A DNA stretch of 41,053 bases from CAYRZL01 sp964428795 (GCA_964428795.1 CAYRZL010000014.1:1-41053), one strand, 5' to 3'; shown: positions 32,673 to 40,782, counted from the stretch's first letter. Notes: generated by a model from the sequence alone, not told the origin. Translations and numbers: made by a program.

Positions 32673-33434
32673 ATGCATAACGATTTGTTTACGATAGGGA
32701 AATTTACAGTGCACGGATATGGACTTATGATTGCCATCGGATTTATTGCGGCATATCTGGTGGCAGAGTATCGTGCCGGAAAAAAAGGGTTGGACAAGGA
32801 AAAAATATTTCCGATTGCACTGATCGCCATTGTTATGGGACTGGTATGTGCGAAGGTATTATTCTGGATTACGATTCTGGATGAAATCATAGAAGATCCG
32901 GGTATTATGCTGAATATCGGTGATGGGTTTGTCGTGTACGGTGGTATTATCGGAGGCTTTATCTTCTGTTTCCTGTATTGTAAAATAAAAAAGCTGGATT
33001 TTTTGAAATATGTGGACATTATTTTCCCATCGGTAGCATTGGGACAGGGATTTGGAAGGATCGGTTGTTTCCTGGCAGGCTGCTGTTATGGCACGGAGGC
33101 AGACACACCGATTTCTATAGTATTTAAAGATTCGGCTTTTGCTCCAAACGGTGTAGCGCTGATTCCCACACAGTTGATTTCCAGCGGTTTGAATTTTGCA
33201 AATTTTGCGTTTCTTGTGTGGTTTTCCGGAAAATCAAAGGTCGATGGAAGAACGTCAGCTATGTATCTGATTCTTTACAGTATAGGACGTTTTATTATTG
33301 AGTTTTTCAGAGGTGATCTGGGCAGAGGATCCGTGGGAGCTTTGTCCACCTCCCAGTTCATTTCTCTGTTTATTTTAATTGTGGGTATTGTGATATTTGT
33401 CGTTGCTCCAAAAATAAATGAAAAGAAAAAATAA
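32673..33434 (+). CDS. lgt: Prolipoprotein diacylglyceryl transferase
   Basis: A 253-residue membrane enzyme of about seven spans that attaches diacylglycerol to the lipobox Cys of prelipoproteins. Diagnostic features are TVHGYGLMIAIGFIAAYL near the N-terminus and the Lgt signature GRIGCFLAGCCYG (residues 128-140) with its essential Arg, then RPTS-region equivalent LISSGLNF and the late GRFIIEFFRGD (about 209-219). Two lipoproteins in this window (at 3726 and 37623) would be its substrates. The start has GGAGACG upstream; the leader carries the two 42-bp repeats. Confidence 0.95.
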   Translation: MHNDLFTIGKFTVHGYGLMIAIGFIAAYLVAEYRAGKKGLDKEKIFPIALIAIVMGLVCAKVLFWITILDEIIEDPGIMLNIGDGFVVYGGIIGGFIFCFLYCKIKKLDFLKYVDIIFPSVALGQGFGRIGCFLAGCCYGTEADTPISIVFKDSAFAPNGVALIPTQLISSGLNFANFAFLVWFSGKSKVDGRTSAMYLILYSIGRFIIEFFRGDLGRGSVGALSTSQFISLFILIVGIVIFVVAPKINEKKK

Positions 33435-33449
33435 CAAATAGTATAAAAG

Positions 33450-33497
33450 ACCTCTTTTCCTGAGAAACTAAGAAAAACGAAGGAAGAGAGGTTTTTT
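33450..33497 (+). terminator. Terminator hairpin that also holds the next gene's RBS
   Basis: ACCTCTTTTCCT (33450-33461) pairs with AGGAAGAGAGGT (33481-33492) with one G-U pair, followed by TTTTTT. The right arm is also the only Shine-Dalgarno-like sequence (AGGAAG/GAGAGG) for the gene starting at 33500. Confidence 0.75.
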
Positions 33498-33499
33498 CT

Positions 33500-33931
33500 A
33501 TGAATGAGGATAGTGTAAAGCTTTTGAAGGAATGCAATTCCGGGTGTAAGATGGCGATTGACAGCATTGACCAGATCGAAAGCCATGTGCAGGATATGGA
33601 AATGCTTCGATTGATTGATGATTACCGTCAAAAGCATGAGGAAATTGAGGCAAAAACGACTTCTATGCTGCGTGACGCCGGAAAATCCGGTGAGGGTCCC
33701 GGCGTGATGGCATCTGCTATGGCATGGACAATGACAGAGCTGAAGATGATGAAAAAGGATGACCAGAAGCAGGCAGCTAAGCTTCTTATGAATGGATGCA
33801 ATATGGGTATTCAGTCCATATGCAGTCTGAGAAATGGATTGCGTGAAGCTTCCAGGGAGGCAACGGAAGTATCGGATGAACTGATTCGCGCGGAAGAAGA
33901 TTTTATGCGGGATATCAAGGAATTTTTGTAG
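33500..33931 (+). CDS. Hypothetical helical protein (ferritin-like/DUF-type)
   Basis: A 143-residue soluble, almost wholly helical protein with regularly spaced Met, Glu and Cys (LLKECNSGCKMAIDSIDQIE, DYRQKHEEIEAKTTSMLRD, LLMNGCNMGIQSICSLRNG). The pattern resembles four-helix-bundle proteins, and relatives are widespread as uncharacterised proteins in Clostridia. No catalytic motif can be named with confidence. The start codon lies 2 bases after the T-run of a terminator hairpin whose 3' arm must supply the ribosome site. A short GC-rich stem-loop begins at the stop codon. Confidence 0.75.
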   Translation: MNEDSVKLLKECNSGCKMAIDSIDQIESHVQDMEMLRLIDDYRQKHEEIEAKTTSMLRDAGKSGEGPGVMASAMAWTMTELKMMKKDDQKQAAKLLMNGCNMGIQSICSLRNGLREASREATEVSDELIRAEEDFMRDIKEFL

Positions 33932-33949
33932 GGGGGCTTAGTGCTCCCC
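33931..33949 (+). terminator. Short GC-rich terminator-like stem-loop
   Basis: GGGGGGC (33931-33937) pairs with GCTCCCC (33943-33949) with one G-U pair, then TTCATTATT. The T-tract is weak. Confidence 0.5.
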
Positions 33950-33963
33950 TTCATTATTAGGGT

Positions 33964-33993
33964 TTTACATAACAGGCTTTTTTCGTGTATAAT
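33964..33993 (+). promoter_or_regulatory. Sigma-A promoter of cysteine-cluster gene
   Basis: TTTACA (33964-33969), 18-base spacer, consensus TATAAT (33988-33993). Confidence 0.65.
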
Positions 33994-34062
33994 ATAAATG
34001 AGTTTATCGGAAGCAGAAAAGATATTTCAAACAGATTGATTTTTAAAAGGCAGGAGATACAT

Positions 34063-34725
34063 ATGGGAAGGTACATCAACCCGGATTCGGATGGTAAATT
34101 TTATAATTTGTCGGATATGCCAAAGGTGAACTGCCATGATTGCAGCGGTTGTTCGAAATGCTGTCAGGGCATGGGAGATTCTGTTGTGTTGGATCCTTAT
34201 GATATCTATCAGTTCCGGAAGTATGGAAATATATCGGCAGAGCAGCTATTGCAGGAGCAAAAGATAGAGCTTGGTATCAAAGACCGCATGGTGGTGCCTC
34301 ATATAAAAATGGATGAGTGGCTGGATCAGTGTCCTTTTTTAAACAGAGAGGGACGGTGCAGCATACATTCCTATCGTCCGGGTATCTGTCGGCTGTTTCC
34401 TCTGGGGCGCAATTTTGAGGATGGAAAGCTAAACTATATATTGTTGTCTGAATTATGTGATAAGACGAATCGAAGTAAAGAAAAAGTCAGCCGCTGGCTG
34501 GGCGTGGAACCAGCGTCAAAATATCATGATTTTGTATTGCTATGGCATGATTTCCGAAAGGAGATGGAAGGAGTGTTTGAGCAGGCGGATGAAGAACAGG
34601 AAAAAGTACTTACCATGTATCTGGTACGGACTTTTTTCCTACAGCCTTATGATGTAATGGAGGACTTTTATCCGCAGTTTGAGGCAAAAGTGGATAAATA
34701 CCGAAAACTTTTTGCAGAAGTCTAG
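34063..34725 (+). CDS. YkgJ-family cysteine cluster protein
   Basis: About 220 residues. It carries the CxxCxxCC cluster NCHDCSGCSKCCQGMGDSVV (near residues 23-42) and further Cys in DQCPFLNREGRCSIHSYRPG and ICRLFPLG, the pattern of the YkgJ/UPF0153 family (CxxCxxCC...CPFL...CxIYxxRPxxCRxFP), thought to bind zinc or an iron-sulfur cluster. Biochemical role is not established. The ATG at 34063 is chosen over 33985 because GGAG lies 6 bases upstream and the earlier ATG overlaps the promoter. Confidence 0.88.
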   Translation: MGRYINPDSDGKFYNLSDMPKVNCHDCSGCSKCCQGMGDSVVLDPYDIYQFRKYGNISAEQLLQEQKIELGIKDRMVVPHIKMDEWLDQCPFLNREGRCSIHSYRPGICRLFPLGRNFEDGKLNYILLSELCDKTNRSKEKVSRWLGVEPASKYHDFVLLWHDFRKEMEGVFEQADEEQEKVLTMYLVRTFFLQPYDVMEDFYPQFEAKVDKYRKLFAEV

Positions 34726-34811
34726 ATATTTTTGCGTTGTTGTATTAGTATGTAAGTGAATGCAGTGAGTCTTGAACTGCTGAAATACAGAGAAAGACAG
34801 GAGGAAGAATT

Positions 34812-35264
34812 ATGTTAGAAGCAGGAACAAAAGCGCCAACATTTCAGCTGCCGGACCAGAACGGAGAAATGCATACACTGGAGGAATATGCAGGAAAGAA
34901 AGTGATTCTTTATTTTTACCCGAGGGATAATACACCGGGTTGTACGAAGCAGGCTTGTGGATTTGGTGAGCTGTATCCTCAGTTTTTGGAGAAGGGAGCA
35001 GTTGTCGTTGGCATAAGCAAGGACAGCGTGGCATCCCATAAAAAGTTTGAGGAGAAATACGGACTGCCTTTTACCTTGTTATCAGATACGGAATTGGCCG
35101 CAATTCAGGCGTATGATGTGTGGAAAGAGAAAAATATGTATGGAAAGAAAACTATGGGTGTGGTGCGTACTACCTATCTCATTGATGAACAGGGCGTGAT
35201 CGTCAAAGCCATCGGAAAAGTGAAGGCTGCAGATAATCCGGCTCAGATGCTGGGAGAACTTTAG
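34812..35264 (+). CDS. bcp: Thiol peroxidase Bcp (peroxiredoxin)
   Basis: A 150-residue atypical 2-Cys peroxiredoxin of the Bcp/PrxQ class that reduces hydroperoxides with thioredoxin. The active-site segment is FYPRDNTPGCTKQACGF, with the peroxidatic and resolving Cys five residues apart, as in E. coli Bcp. Other family marks are APTFQLPDQNG at the start, SKDSVASHKKFEEKYGLPF and TYLIDEQGVIVKA. One base separates its stop from yaaA, so the pair forms an oxidative-stress operon. Confidence 0.94.
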   Translation: MLEAGTKAPTFQLPDQNGEMHTLEEYAGKKVILYFYPRDNTPGCTKQACGFGELYPQFLEKGAVVVGISKDSVASHKKFEEKYGLPFTLLSDTELAAIQAYDVWKEKNMYGKKTMGVVRTTYLIDEQGVIVKAIGKVKAADNPAQMLGEL

Positions 35265-35265
35265 A

Positions 35266-36006
35266 ATGAAAATCATCATATCTCCCGCAAAAAAGATGAA
35301 CGTGGACACGGATTCCCTGCCTGTTCTGGGACAGGCGCGGTTTTTGGAGCGAACACGGGTGCTCTGTGACTGTATACAGCAGTTGTCCTATGCAGAGGCG
35401 AAGGAATTGTGGAAGTGTAATGATAAACTGGCGGAATTAAATTATGACAGGTTTGCCCATATGGATCTGGAAACTAATCTTACGCCGGCAATTCTGGCAT
35501 ATGAAGGATTGCAGTATCAGCATATGGCGCCCATGGTCTTTTCGGATCAGGCGGTGGAGTATGTGAGTGAGCATCTGCGTATTTTGTCCGGATTTTACGG
35601 TGTACTCTCCGCTTTTGATGGGGTAGCGCCCTATCGCCTGGAAATGCAGGCAAAGCTGTCTGTGGAGGACAAAAAGGACCTGTATGATTTCTGGGGGGAT
35701 TCCCTGTATCAGAGTCTGCTGGATGAGGACCGTACGATCATCAATCTGGCGTCCAAAGAATATGCGGCGGCAGTGGAGCCTTATCTCACGCCGGAAGATC
35801 GGTTTATCACGGTAGAATTTGGAGAGCTGGTGGATGGGAAGGTGAAGCAAAAAGGAACCTTTGCAAAGATGGCGAGAGGTGAGATGGTGCGTTACATGGC
35901 GGAGCATCAGGTGAGAGACATATCCCGGCTATGTGAATTTCGGGAATTGGGCTATCGTTTTTGCGGGGAACGGTCTACAGAAAACCGGTTGGTATTTTTG
36001 TTATAA
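35266..36006 (+). CDS. yaaA: Peroxide stress protein YaaA
   Basis: A 246-residue member of the DUF328/UPF0246 family; E. coli YaaA limits intracellular free iron and DNA damage during peroxide stress. Family signatures are MKIIISPAKKMN at the start, AILAYEGLQYQHM (about 65), LSGFYGVLSAFDGVAPYRLEM (about 107-127), YDFWGDSL (about 142) and INLASKEYAAAV (about 164). It is directly downstream of bcp. The 3' end abuts a remnant of an unrelated transporter read on the other strand. Confidence 0.93.
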   Translation: MKIIISPAKKMNVDTDSLPVLGQARFLERTRVLCDCIQQLSYAEAKELWKCNDKLAELNYDRFAHMDLETNLTPAILAYEGLQYQHMAPMVFSDQAVEYVSEHLRILSGFYGVLSAFDGVAPYRLEMQAKLSVEDKKDLYDFWGDSLYQSLLDEDRTIINLASKEYAAAVEPYLTPEDRFITVEFGELVDGKVKQKGTFAKMARGEMVRYMAEHQVRDISRLCEFRELGYRFCGERSTENRLVFLL

Positions 36007-36247
36007 ATACCATTTTTCGTACTCCTTTGATCAATAATCTTGCAAAAATGAATCCGCCGACGATACCAACAATACTTGCCGGTGTCGCATAGGCTAAGAG
36101 TGTATTTGAGTCAAAGCCATATACTCCGGCAAAGGCCGATGGAAATAGATTTTGTCCGTCTGTTGTGAGAAATGCAAAGAATAAGTACATAATCATTGCA
36201 TAAATAATCGTTGACCAGCCCCATTTCCAAATTGCGTCTGGAATCAT
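36005..36247 (-). pseudogene. N-terminal remnant of an MFS transporter
   Basis: A frame reads MIPDAIWKWGWSTIIYAMIM, YLFFAFLTTDGQNLFPSAFA and ASIVGIVGGFIFARLLIKGV in succession, the first two spans of a major-facilitator protein with its motif-A-like loop (ARLLIKGVRK). Homology stops at about 36005 exactly where yaaA ends; the last ten codons of the open frame are only the antisense of yaaA. Roughly 80 of an expected 400 residues remain, so it cannot be functional. It is joined to the end of a broken lysR gene. Confidence 0.65.
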
Positions 36248-36726
36248 ATTCCTGATATGTTAAATCGGGCTGTAATCCGTAATATCCAAAAAAATCCTTC
36301 ATTCTTACTTTGAAATCTATGGAGTTTTTGATACTCAGAACGCCGATCGGTTCTGACTGTAGATCTTCCATTGTAAAATCTGTTTGTGCAAGAGGATGGT
36401 CTTTGGACATAAATACACAAACATCCAAGTCACGGTCATGCAGGGGAAGACAGTTAAGTGAACTGATATCTTTATATTCGCTTTCGTAACAGATCGCCAG
36501 ATCTAATTTACCGGATTCTAACATATAATACATTTCTCGTGGTCCCTTCCTCTGTAAGTTCTATACCTTTTCTGTTGCGTTTCAGTACACGAAATCCCAG
36601 CTCTTTTTCAATGGATTGTATATGTTTGCTGGCGGCTTGTTGCGTGATAAATAAAGTTTCCGCTGCTTTCGTTATATTTCCCATTCGGACAATTTCGATG
36701 AAACATTCTATTTGTGCGATTGTCAT
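36230..36726 (-). pseudogene. Broken LysR-family regulator gene
   Basis: The first piece (36726 down to about 36530) encodes a typical LysR HTH: MTIAQIECFIEIVRMGNITK, AAETLFITQQAASKHIQSIE and KELGFRVLKRNRKGIELTEEG. The frame then shifts and jumps to a piece of the effector domain (LESGKLDLAICYES, LPLHDRDLDVCVFMSKDHPL, AQTDFTMEDLQSEPIGVL). About 80-90 residues of the linker and first effector half are missing, as are the last 60 or so. With the adjoining MFS fragment it is the relic of a regulator-transporter pair. Confidence 0.7.
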
Positions 36727-36819
36727 ATGTTTTGGTGAAACTCCCTATTATTTAACGTTAAGTGAAGTATAGACCATTTTTGCTGCTAAAATCAATGATT
36801 GGATTTCAAATATTTATTT

Positions 36820-37554
36820 TTATAGCCGATGGATGATTTCTCTTTTATAGTTTAGAAAAGCTTCCGTGAGATAAAAGTCCTCCGGCCGGGGCTTTTTCTC
36901 CCGAATGATGATCTCGTCTCTGATTTCTCCCGGAGTACCATTGAGGATATAGATCCGGTCAGACAGCAGGATCGCCTCGTCGATATCGTGGGTAATGAAC
37001 AGGGTGGACAGGTCAATATGCGACATAATATCCAGATACCATTTATGAATATTGGATTTTGTGATGGTATCCAATGCGGAGAACGGTTCGTCAAGAAGCG
37101 CCACACCCTGAGAGGACAGATAGGTGCGCAGAAGCGCGGCCCGCTGTCTCATACCGCCGGAGAGCTGGCTGGGGTACTGATATTGTGTACCCTCCAGCCC
37201 AAACTCGGAAAACAGAGGGGAAGCCTGTTCCCTTGCCTGTTCTTTTTTCATACCCTTCAATACAAGTGGCAGAGATACATTATCAATGATTTTTTTATGC
37301 GGCAGCAGAAGATCCTTCTGCAGCATATAGCTGATTTCACCGGGTTTTGAGGTGATATCTCTGTCATTCAGATACACCTTACCCTGTTCCGGTGTCACCA
37401 GACCTGAGAGCACATGAAACAGGGTGGTCTTGCCGGAACCGCTGACACCCAGCAAAGATACGATCTCGCCTTTATTCAGCTCAATATTGATATCCTTGAT
37501 GATGGTTCTGCCGCCGTATTCTTTTGTAATATGTTCCGCTCGTAATAATGCCAT
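36820..37554 (-). CDS. thiZ: ABC transporter ATPase, thiamine precursor uptake (ThiZ-like)
   Basis: A 244-residue NitT/TauT-type ATPase. Walker A is GVSGSGKTT (residues 36-44), Q-loop in ISYMLQKDLLLPHKKI, signature LSGGMRQRAALLRTYL (about 131), Walker B GVALLDEPFSALD (about 152) and switch His in FITHDIDEAILLSDR. It ends the minus-strand operon whose first leader is a TPP riboswitch and whose substrate-binding protein is of the THI5/ThiY type. It should energise import of a thiamine pyrimidine precursor. It starts 69 bases after the binding-protein gene. The symbol is assigned by operon context. Confidence 0.85.
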   Translation of the reverse strand: MALLRAEHITKEYGGRTIIKDINIELNKGEIVSLLGVSGSGKTTLFHVLSGLVTPEQGKVYLNDRDITSKPGEISYMLQKDLLLPHKKIIDNVSLPLVLKGMKKEQAREQASPLFSEFGLEGTQYQYPSQLSGGMRQRAALLRTYLSSQGVALLDEPFSALDTITKSNIHKWYLDIMSHIDLSTLFITHDIDEAILLSDRIYILNGTPGEIRDEIIIREKKPRPEDFYLTEAFLNYKREIIHRL

Positions 37555-37622
37555 AATTTTATCCTATCTGATGCACCTTTCGCTTTTATCAAAAATGGGA
37601 TCCAAGGCGTATCAAGGTCTGC

Positions 37623-38720
37623 CTATTGGGGCAGATAATCATTGGAATATCCTTTGCCGCTCAGGTCTGTACTGGTCAGTTCGTTTTCAGCCAGCCAGGT
37701 ATAAAAGCTGTCCCAACGCTCCGGGTCAATGTAACCCCATGAGGCGGCATCGTCAATATACTGGGTAGACAGGTATTCCTGAGAAGCGTATACCAGATCC
37801 TCACATCCATTCAGGGACCCGGTGGTGTCCCCGGCGATCAGCATGTCTGCCGCTTCCTGCGGATGCTCTACAGCATATTCGTAGCCTTTTTTGGTCGCCT
37901 CAAGAAATGCTTTTGCTGTGTCCGGGTCTGTCTCAAGAAACTCATTGTTTGCTATAATGACAGGTGTATAGTAATCAAAGACAGGGTTGATATCTTTGAA
38001 AAAGAAGAAATCGCAGTCCACATTTTCTACTTCGGCATTGATGCCGCCCCAACCATAAAATACCCAGATAGCATCAGTTTGATTTGCCGCAAGGGCAGCA
38101 GGCTCGTCAGTGATATCATTTGGAATCAGATTTACCTGACTGTAATCGCCGCCGTCTGCGTTGATCACATTTTCCAGTGTTGCAAGCTCTACCGGGGATT
38201 CCCAGGTGGAGTAGGTTTTTCCGGTCATACCTGCCGGAGTGTCGATGCCGTCGCCGGCACGGGACATGATACCGGAGGTGTTGTGCTGCAGAAGAGCAGC
38301 TACCGCTGTGATGCCCAGCGGATCATCGGAATCAATAGAGGGAGCCATAGTATCCTGACACTCCACTGCAAACTGTGCCTGTCCTGCGGCGCACATCAGT
38401 GCTGCATCGTTTTCCGGCGGCTGTACGATCTGTACGTCCAGTCCGGCTTCTTCATAATAACCCATCTGCTGTGCTACATACAGACCGGTGTGGTTTGTAT
38501 TCGGTGTCCAGTCCAGACAGAAGGTGATCGGAGTCAGATCAGCTTCTCCGTCGCCGGTCCGGGTATCCCCGGTATTTTCTGTGACGGAAGAGGCTGCATT
38601 GGCAGCAGATGCATCGTCCGTACCGCTCGTATTATTGTCGGCTCCGCAGGCAGCAAGCCCCGCTGTCAGTACTGCAGCCAGAGAAGCGGCTGCGGCTTTT
38701 TTTAAGATGCAATATTTCAT
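37623..38720 (-). CDS. thiY: Substrate-binding lipoprotein, THI5/ThiY-like
   Basis: A 365-residue lipoprotein: signal peptide with lipobox LAAC (Cys about residue 25), an Asp/Ser/Thr-rich linker, then an NMT1/THI5-fold binding domain. ITFCLDWTPNTNHTGLYVAQ and MGYYEEAGLDVQIVQPP match the ThiY pattern (LDWxPNxxHxGLYVA...GYYxxxGLDV), whose members bind formylaminopyrimidine or HMP. Aromatic residues such as those in DAIWVFYGWGG could line the ligand pocket. Its ATG overlaps the permease stop (ATGA). TPP-riboswitch control supports a thiamine-precursor role. Confidence 0.87.
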   Translation of the reverse strand: MKYCILKKAAAASLAAVLTAGLAACGADNNTSGTDDASAANAASSVTENTGDTRTGDGEADLTPITFCLDWTPNTNHTGLYVAQQMGYYEEAGLDVQIVQPPENDAALMCAAGQAQFAVECQDTMAPSIDSDDPLGITAVAALLQHNTSGIMSRAGDGIDTPAGMTGKTYSTWESPVELATLENVINADGGDYSQVNLIPNDITDEPAALAANQTDAIWVFYGWGGINAEVENVDCDFFFFKDINPVFDYYTPVIIANNEFLETDPDTAKAFLEATKKGYEYAVEHPQEAADMLIAGDTTGSLNGCEDLVYASQEYLSTQYIDDAASWGYIDPERWDSFYTWLAENELTSTDLSGKGYSNDYLPQ

Positions 38721-39499
38721 TGTTCGTTCACTCCTTTTTCTACACGTATCCAGGGCATGGATATGTTTCTTATGATGCGCACTGCCAGCATCAGCAGCAG
38801 GCTGATGATCACGATAAAAATAATGACAGCGAACATTTTGTCAAATGCGTATGCTTTCTTTACACGGGTCATATATACTCCCAATCCGTTAAATCCGCCC
38901 AGCCATTCGGAGACAACAGCGCCTACGACTGCGTAGGATGCGGAAATCTTCAGCCCGGAAAAAAACTGGGACAGAGCGGATGGAAATTTTACATGACCGA
39001 AAATCTGCATTCTGGTAGCGCCCATCGCCCGCATCAGGTCAATGGAATCTTTGTCCACACTTTTGTATCCATCCAGCAGTCCTACTGTGATGGGGAAAAA
39101 GGTGGTGATAACCACTAAAGTGATCTTTGGCGCCATGCCAAAGCCAAGCCACAGCACAAGGATAGGTGCGATGGCGATGGTCGGAATGGTCTGTGTGATG
39201 ACCATCAGCGGATAAAACGCCCGGTTTACCATCAGAAAACGATCCATCAGCGTGGCACAGATAAATGCCAGAACCACACCGATGCACAAACCGTAAAACG
39301 CCTCCTGCAGGGTGAATTTTGCGTGGGTCAGTATCATGGGCATATCTGTAATCAGAGCCTTTACCACATCTACCGGCGAGGGGAGCATGTAGGAAGGCAC
39401 CAGTTCCAGCGCACAGATCAGGTACCATACAAAAATGATGGCGCATAACGCTATAATGGCAGGTAATTTACTGGTGATGCTTTGTAACTTTTTTGTCAA
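38717..39499 (-). CDS. thiX: ABC transporter permease (ThiX-like)
   Basis: A 260-residue permease with about six spans and the binding-protein-dependent EAA-type loop RAMGATRMQIFGHVKFPSAL (about residues 163-182) that contacts the ATPase. Family features include PTIAIAPILVLWLGFG (about 112-127), shared by NitT/TauT/ThiX permeases. The likely start is a TTG at 39499 inside the 3' end of the thiamine-binding protein gene (32-base overlap); no nearby in-frame ATG offers a full first span. Its stop overlaps the start of the binding-protein gene by 4 bases. Confidence 0.86.
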   Translation of the reverse strand: MTKKLQSITSKLPAIIALCAIIFVWYLICALELVPSYMLPSPVDVVKALITDMPMILTHAKFTLQEAFYGLCIGVVLAFICATLMDRFLMVNRAFYPLMVITQTIPTIAIAPILVLWLGFGMAPKITLVVITTFFPITVGLLDGYKSVDKDSIDLMRAMGATRMQIFGHVKFPSALSQFFSGLKISASYAVVGAVVSEWLGGFNGLGVYMTRVKKAYAFDKMFAVIIFIVIISLLLMLAVRIIRNISMPWIRVEKGVNEQ

Positions 39500-39764
39500 T
39501 GGTCAGCACATCCCCTTCTGGTTTGTAAGAAATTTTTACATAGGTGTTCATTGCCGGGCAGCCAGCTTTTGCGGCTACGATCTGGCAGTTTTTCACGATC
39601 TCCATCAGTTCGTCGTAATCTCCTTCGATGGATGTCTCACAGGGTCCCACATAATAATTCAAACCGGTGGATTTGATGTAGTCGATGACCTCGTCTACAA
39701 TGCGGATAACCTCATTCTCGTCAAGTACGGACGGTAAAACCTGGATTGCTACGCTTGCATTCAT
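39468..39764 (-). CDS. MTH1187-type thiamine-binding protein
   Basis: A 98-residue protein of the MTH1187/YkoF-like family (DUF77), cytoplasmic proteins that bind thiamine or related pyrimidines. Recognisable segments are VAIQVLPSVLDENEVIRIVD at the start, GLNYYVGPCETSIEGDYDEL (about 34-53) and MNTYVKISYKPEGDVLTIDK near the end. It is the first gene after the TPP riboswitch and overlaps the permease gene. It may deliver or buffer the imported thiamine precursor; this is inferred from context. Confidence 0.88.
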   Translation of the reverse strand: MNASVAIQVLPSVLDENEVIRIVDEVIDYIKSTGLNYYVGPCETSIEGDYDELMEIVKNCQIVAAKAGCPAMNTYVKISYKPEGDVLTIDKKVTKHHQ

Positions 39765-39870
39765 TTCATGATCCTCCTCTGATAAAAGTTTTTGTTTTAA
39801 TTATTTTTCGGTTCTGAGCAATTTAAACAGAGAACAGTTTAGACAAGTCCAATAGAATCTCCTATGTAAG

Positions 39871-39895
39871 AAAAAACATCTGCAGGCAGCAGATG
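39871..39895 (-). terminator. Riboswitch-controlled terminator
   Basis: On the minus strand CATCTGC-TGCCT-GCAGATG (39895-39877) is followed by six T. It lies 16 bases after the TPP riboswitch and about 110 bases before the first gene, so it is the expression platform of a transcriptional OFF switch. Confidence 0.85.
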
Positions 39896-39910
39896 CTTAA
39901 AAGTCACTTT

Positions 39911-40010
39911 TCAACACTTCCTGCGATGGCATTATCCAACAGGTTAAAAGGGTCTAAGGATTACCTTACTCTCAGCTTCTGCACTGAAGCTCCCCTGGTC
40001 TCTATTTAAA
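39911..40010 (-). ncRNA. TPP riboswitch (THI element)
   Basis: The minus strand carries GGGGAGCTTCAGTGCAGAAG, then CTGAGAGTAAGG (the conserved CTGAGA thi box), ACCCTTTTAACCTGTTGGAT and AATGCCATCGCAGGAA, the ordered conserved elements of the TPP-sensing aptamer. Thiamine pyrophosphate binding would favour the downstream terminator and switch off the transporter operon. The 450-base gap 39765-40215 is otherwise filled by this, its terminator and promoters. Confidence 0.93.
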
Positions 40011-40021
40011 TTTCGTTCTAC

Positions 40022-40050
40022 AGTATACTACGAATAAAAAGAAATGACAA
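40022..40050 (-). promoter_or_regulatory. Sigma-A promoter of thiamine-transport operon
   Basis: Minus strand TTGTCA (40050-40045), 17-base spacer, TATACT (40027-40022), just upstream of the TPP riboswitch. Confidence 0.8.
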
Positions 40051-40149
40051 TACTTTATTCTGACGTTTGTATGATCGTTTTTAAGATCCTATGGGAAGAA
40101 AGGGTAAGATAATTCTCGTTTTTGTTTTGTTTATCTGTCAGATATGTTA

Positions 40150-40178
40150 TTGTTTTCTAATTAAATGTTTGTCATAAT
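40150..40178 (+). promoter_or_regulatory. Sigma-A promoter of XRE gene
   Basis: TTGTTT (40150-40155), 17-base spacer, CATAAT (40173-40178), about 38 bases before the XRE start. Confidence 0.55.
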
Positions 40179-40215
40179 GAAAGAAACTCTTAAAAATCGA
40201 AAGAGGACTACTTCT

Positions 40216-40392
40216 ATGAAATTAGTACTTGGAAATAATATTCGAAAGTTACGGACACAGCGGCATATTACGCAGGAACAGCTTGCGGAAGAACTTTCTG
40301 TGTCCCCCCAATCAGTCAGCAGATGGGAGAACGGTACCACATATCCCGATATTACGATTCTGCAGGTACTTGCAAACTATTTTGAGAAATGA
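40216..40392 (+). CDS. XRE-family HTH protein, short or truncated
   Basis: 58 residues from the ATG at 40216 (AGAGGA upstream), essentially one Cro/CI-type HTH: LGNNIRKLRTQRHITQEQLA, EELSVSPQSVSRWENGTTYP and DITILQVLANYF. Full-length relatives in this group normally continue with a further domain after the HTH. Here a stop follows directly after LANYFEK and the sequence runs into an unrelated minus-strand mobile-element fragment, so it is probably the stump of a longer regulator. It could still bind DNA. Confidence 0.7.
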   Translation: MKLVLGNNIRKLRTQRHITQEQLAEELSVSPQSVSRWENGTTYPDITILQVLANYFEK

Positions 40393-40449
40393 TGCTGAAT
40401 TTATATGCCTGCTGGACGAGCTGGACCAGCTTCGCCGCTGTTCCTGTTG

Positions 40450-40656
40450 TCAATCATAGCGTAGCGTACCGCATTGTCCGTCGCATTTCCAAAGATAATA
40501 CTTCGGGCACATGCAGCGACCGTGATACTGCTCACGTTTCTGGGTAGCCCAGATGTTCGGATAGAGGGCGCGATACTGCTTCTCTGTGATAGGGGTGAGT
40601 GTGACCTTGAAGGGATTCTCTGGGTCACGAAGTGGAAAGAAACGTTTTTTTGCCAT
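40450..40656 (-). pseudogene. Fragment of an ICE-associated sigma-like protein
   Basis: 68 codons from an ATG with AAAGGAGG eight bases upstream: FFPLRDPENPFKVTLTPITE, then QYRALYPNIWATQKREQYHG and RCMCPKYYLWKCDGQC. This Cys-rich start is typical of sigma-70-like DNA-binding proteins in conjugative elements of Firmicutes, which usually go on with a further Cys, a linker and an HTH domain. Here the frame stops soon after CDGQC, so only the N-terminal quarter to third remains. It marks the edge of a degraded element. Confidence 0.55.
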
Positions 40657-40782
40657 GATTTTGTCCTCCTTTGGCATTGATTTGCTTTGAGCCAAGGGAG
40701 AAAAAATCTCTGATAGAAGAGCTTGTTCATAATCTGCCTATTAAAATTCGGACGATTATGTGTTATAATGTTTTAGTGGGGT

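Noticed and set aside
34758..34790. Weak similarity of GTGAATGCAGTGAGTCTTGAAC upstream of bcp to the 42-bp repeats of the lgt leader
   Set aside because: Only the GTGAATGC start matches clearly; too short to call a third copy.
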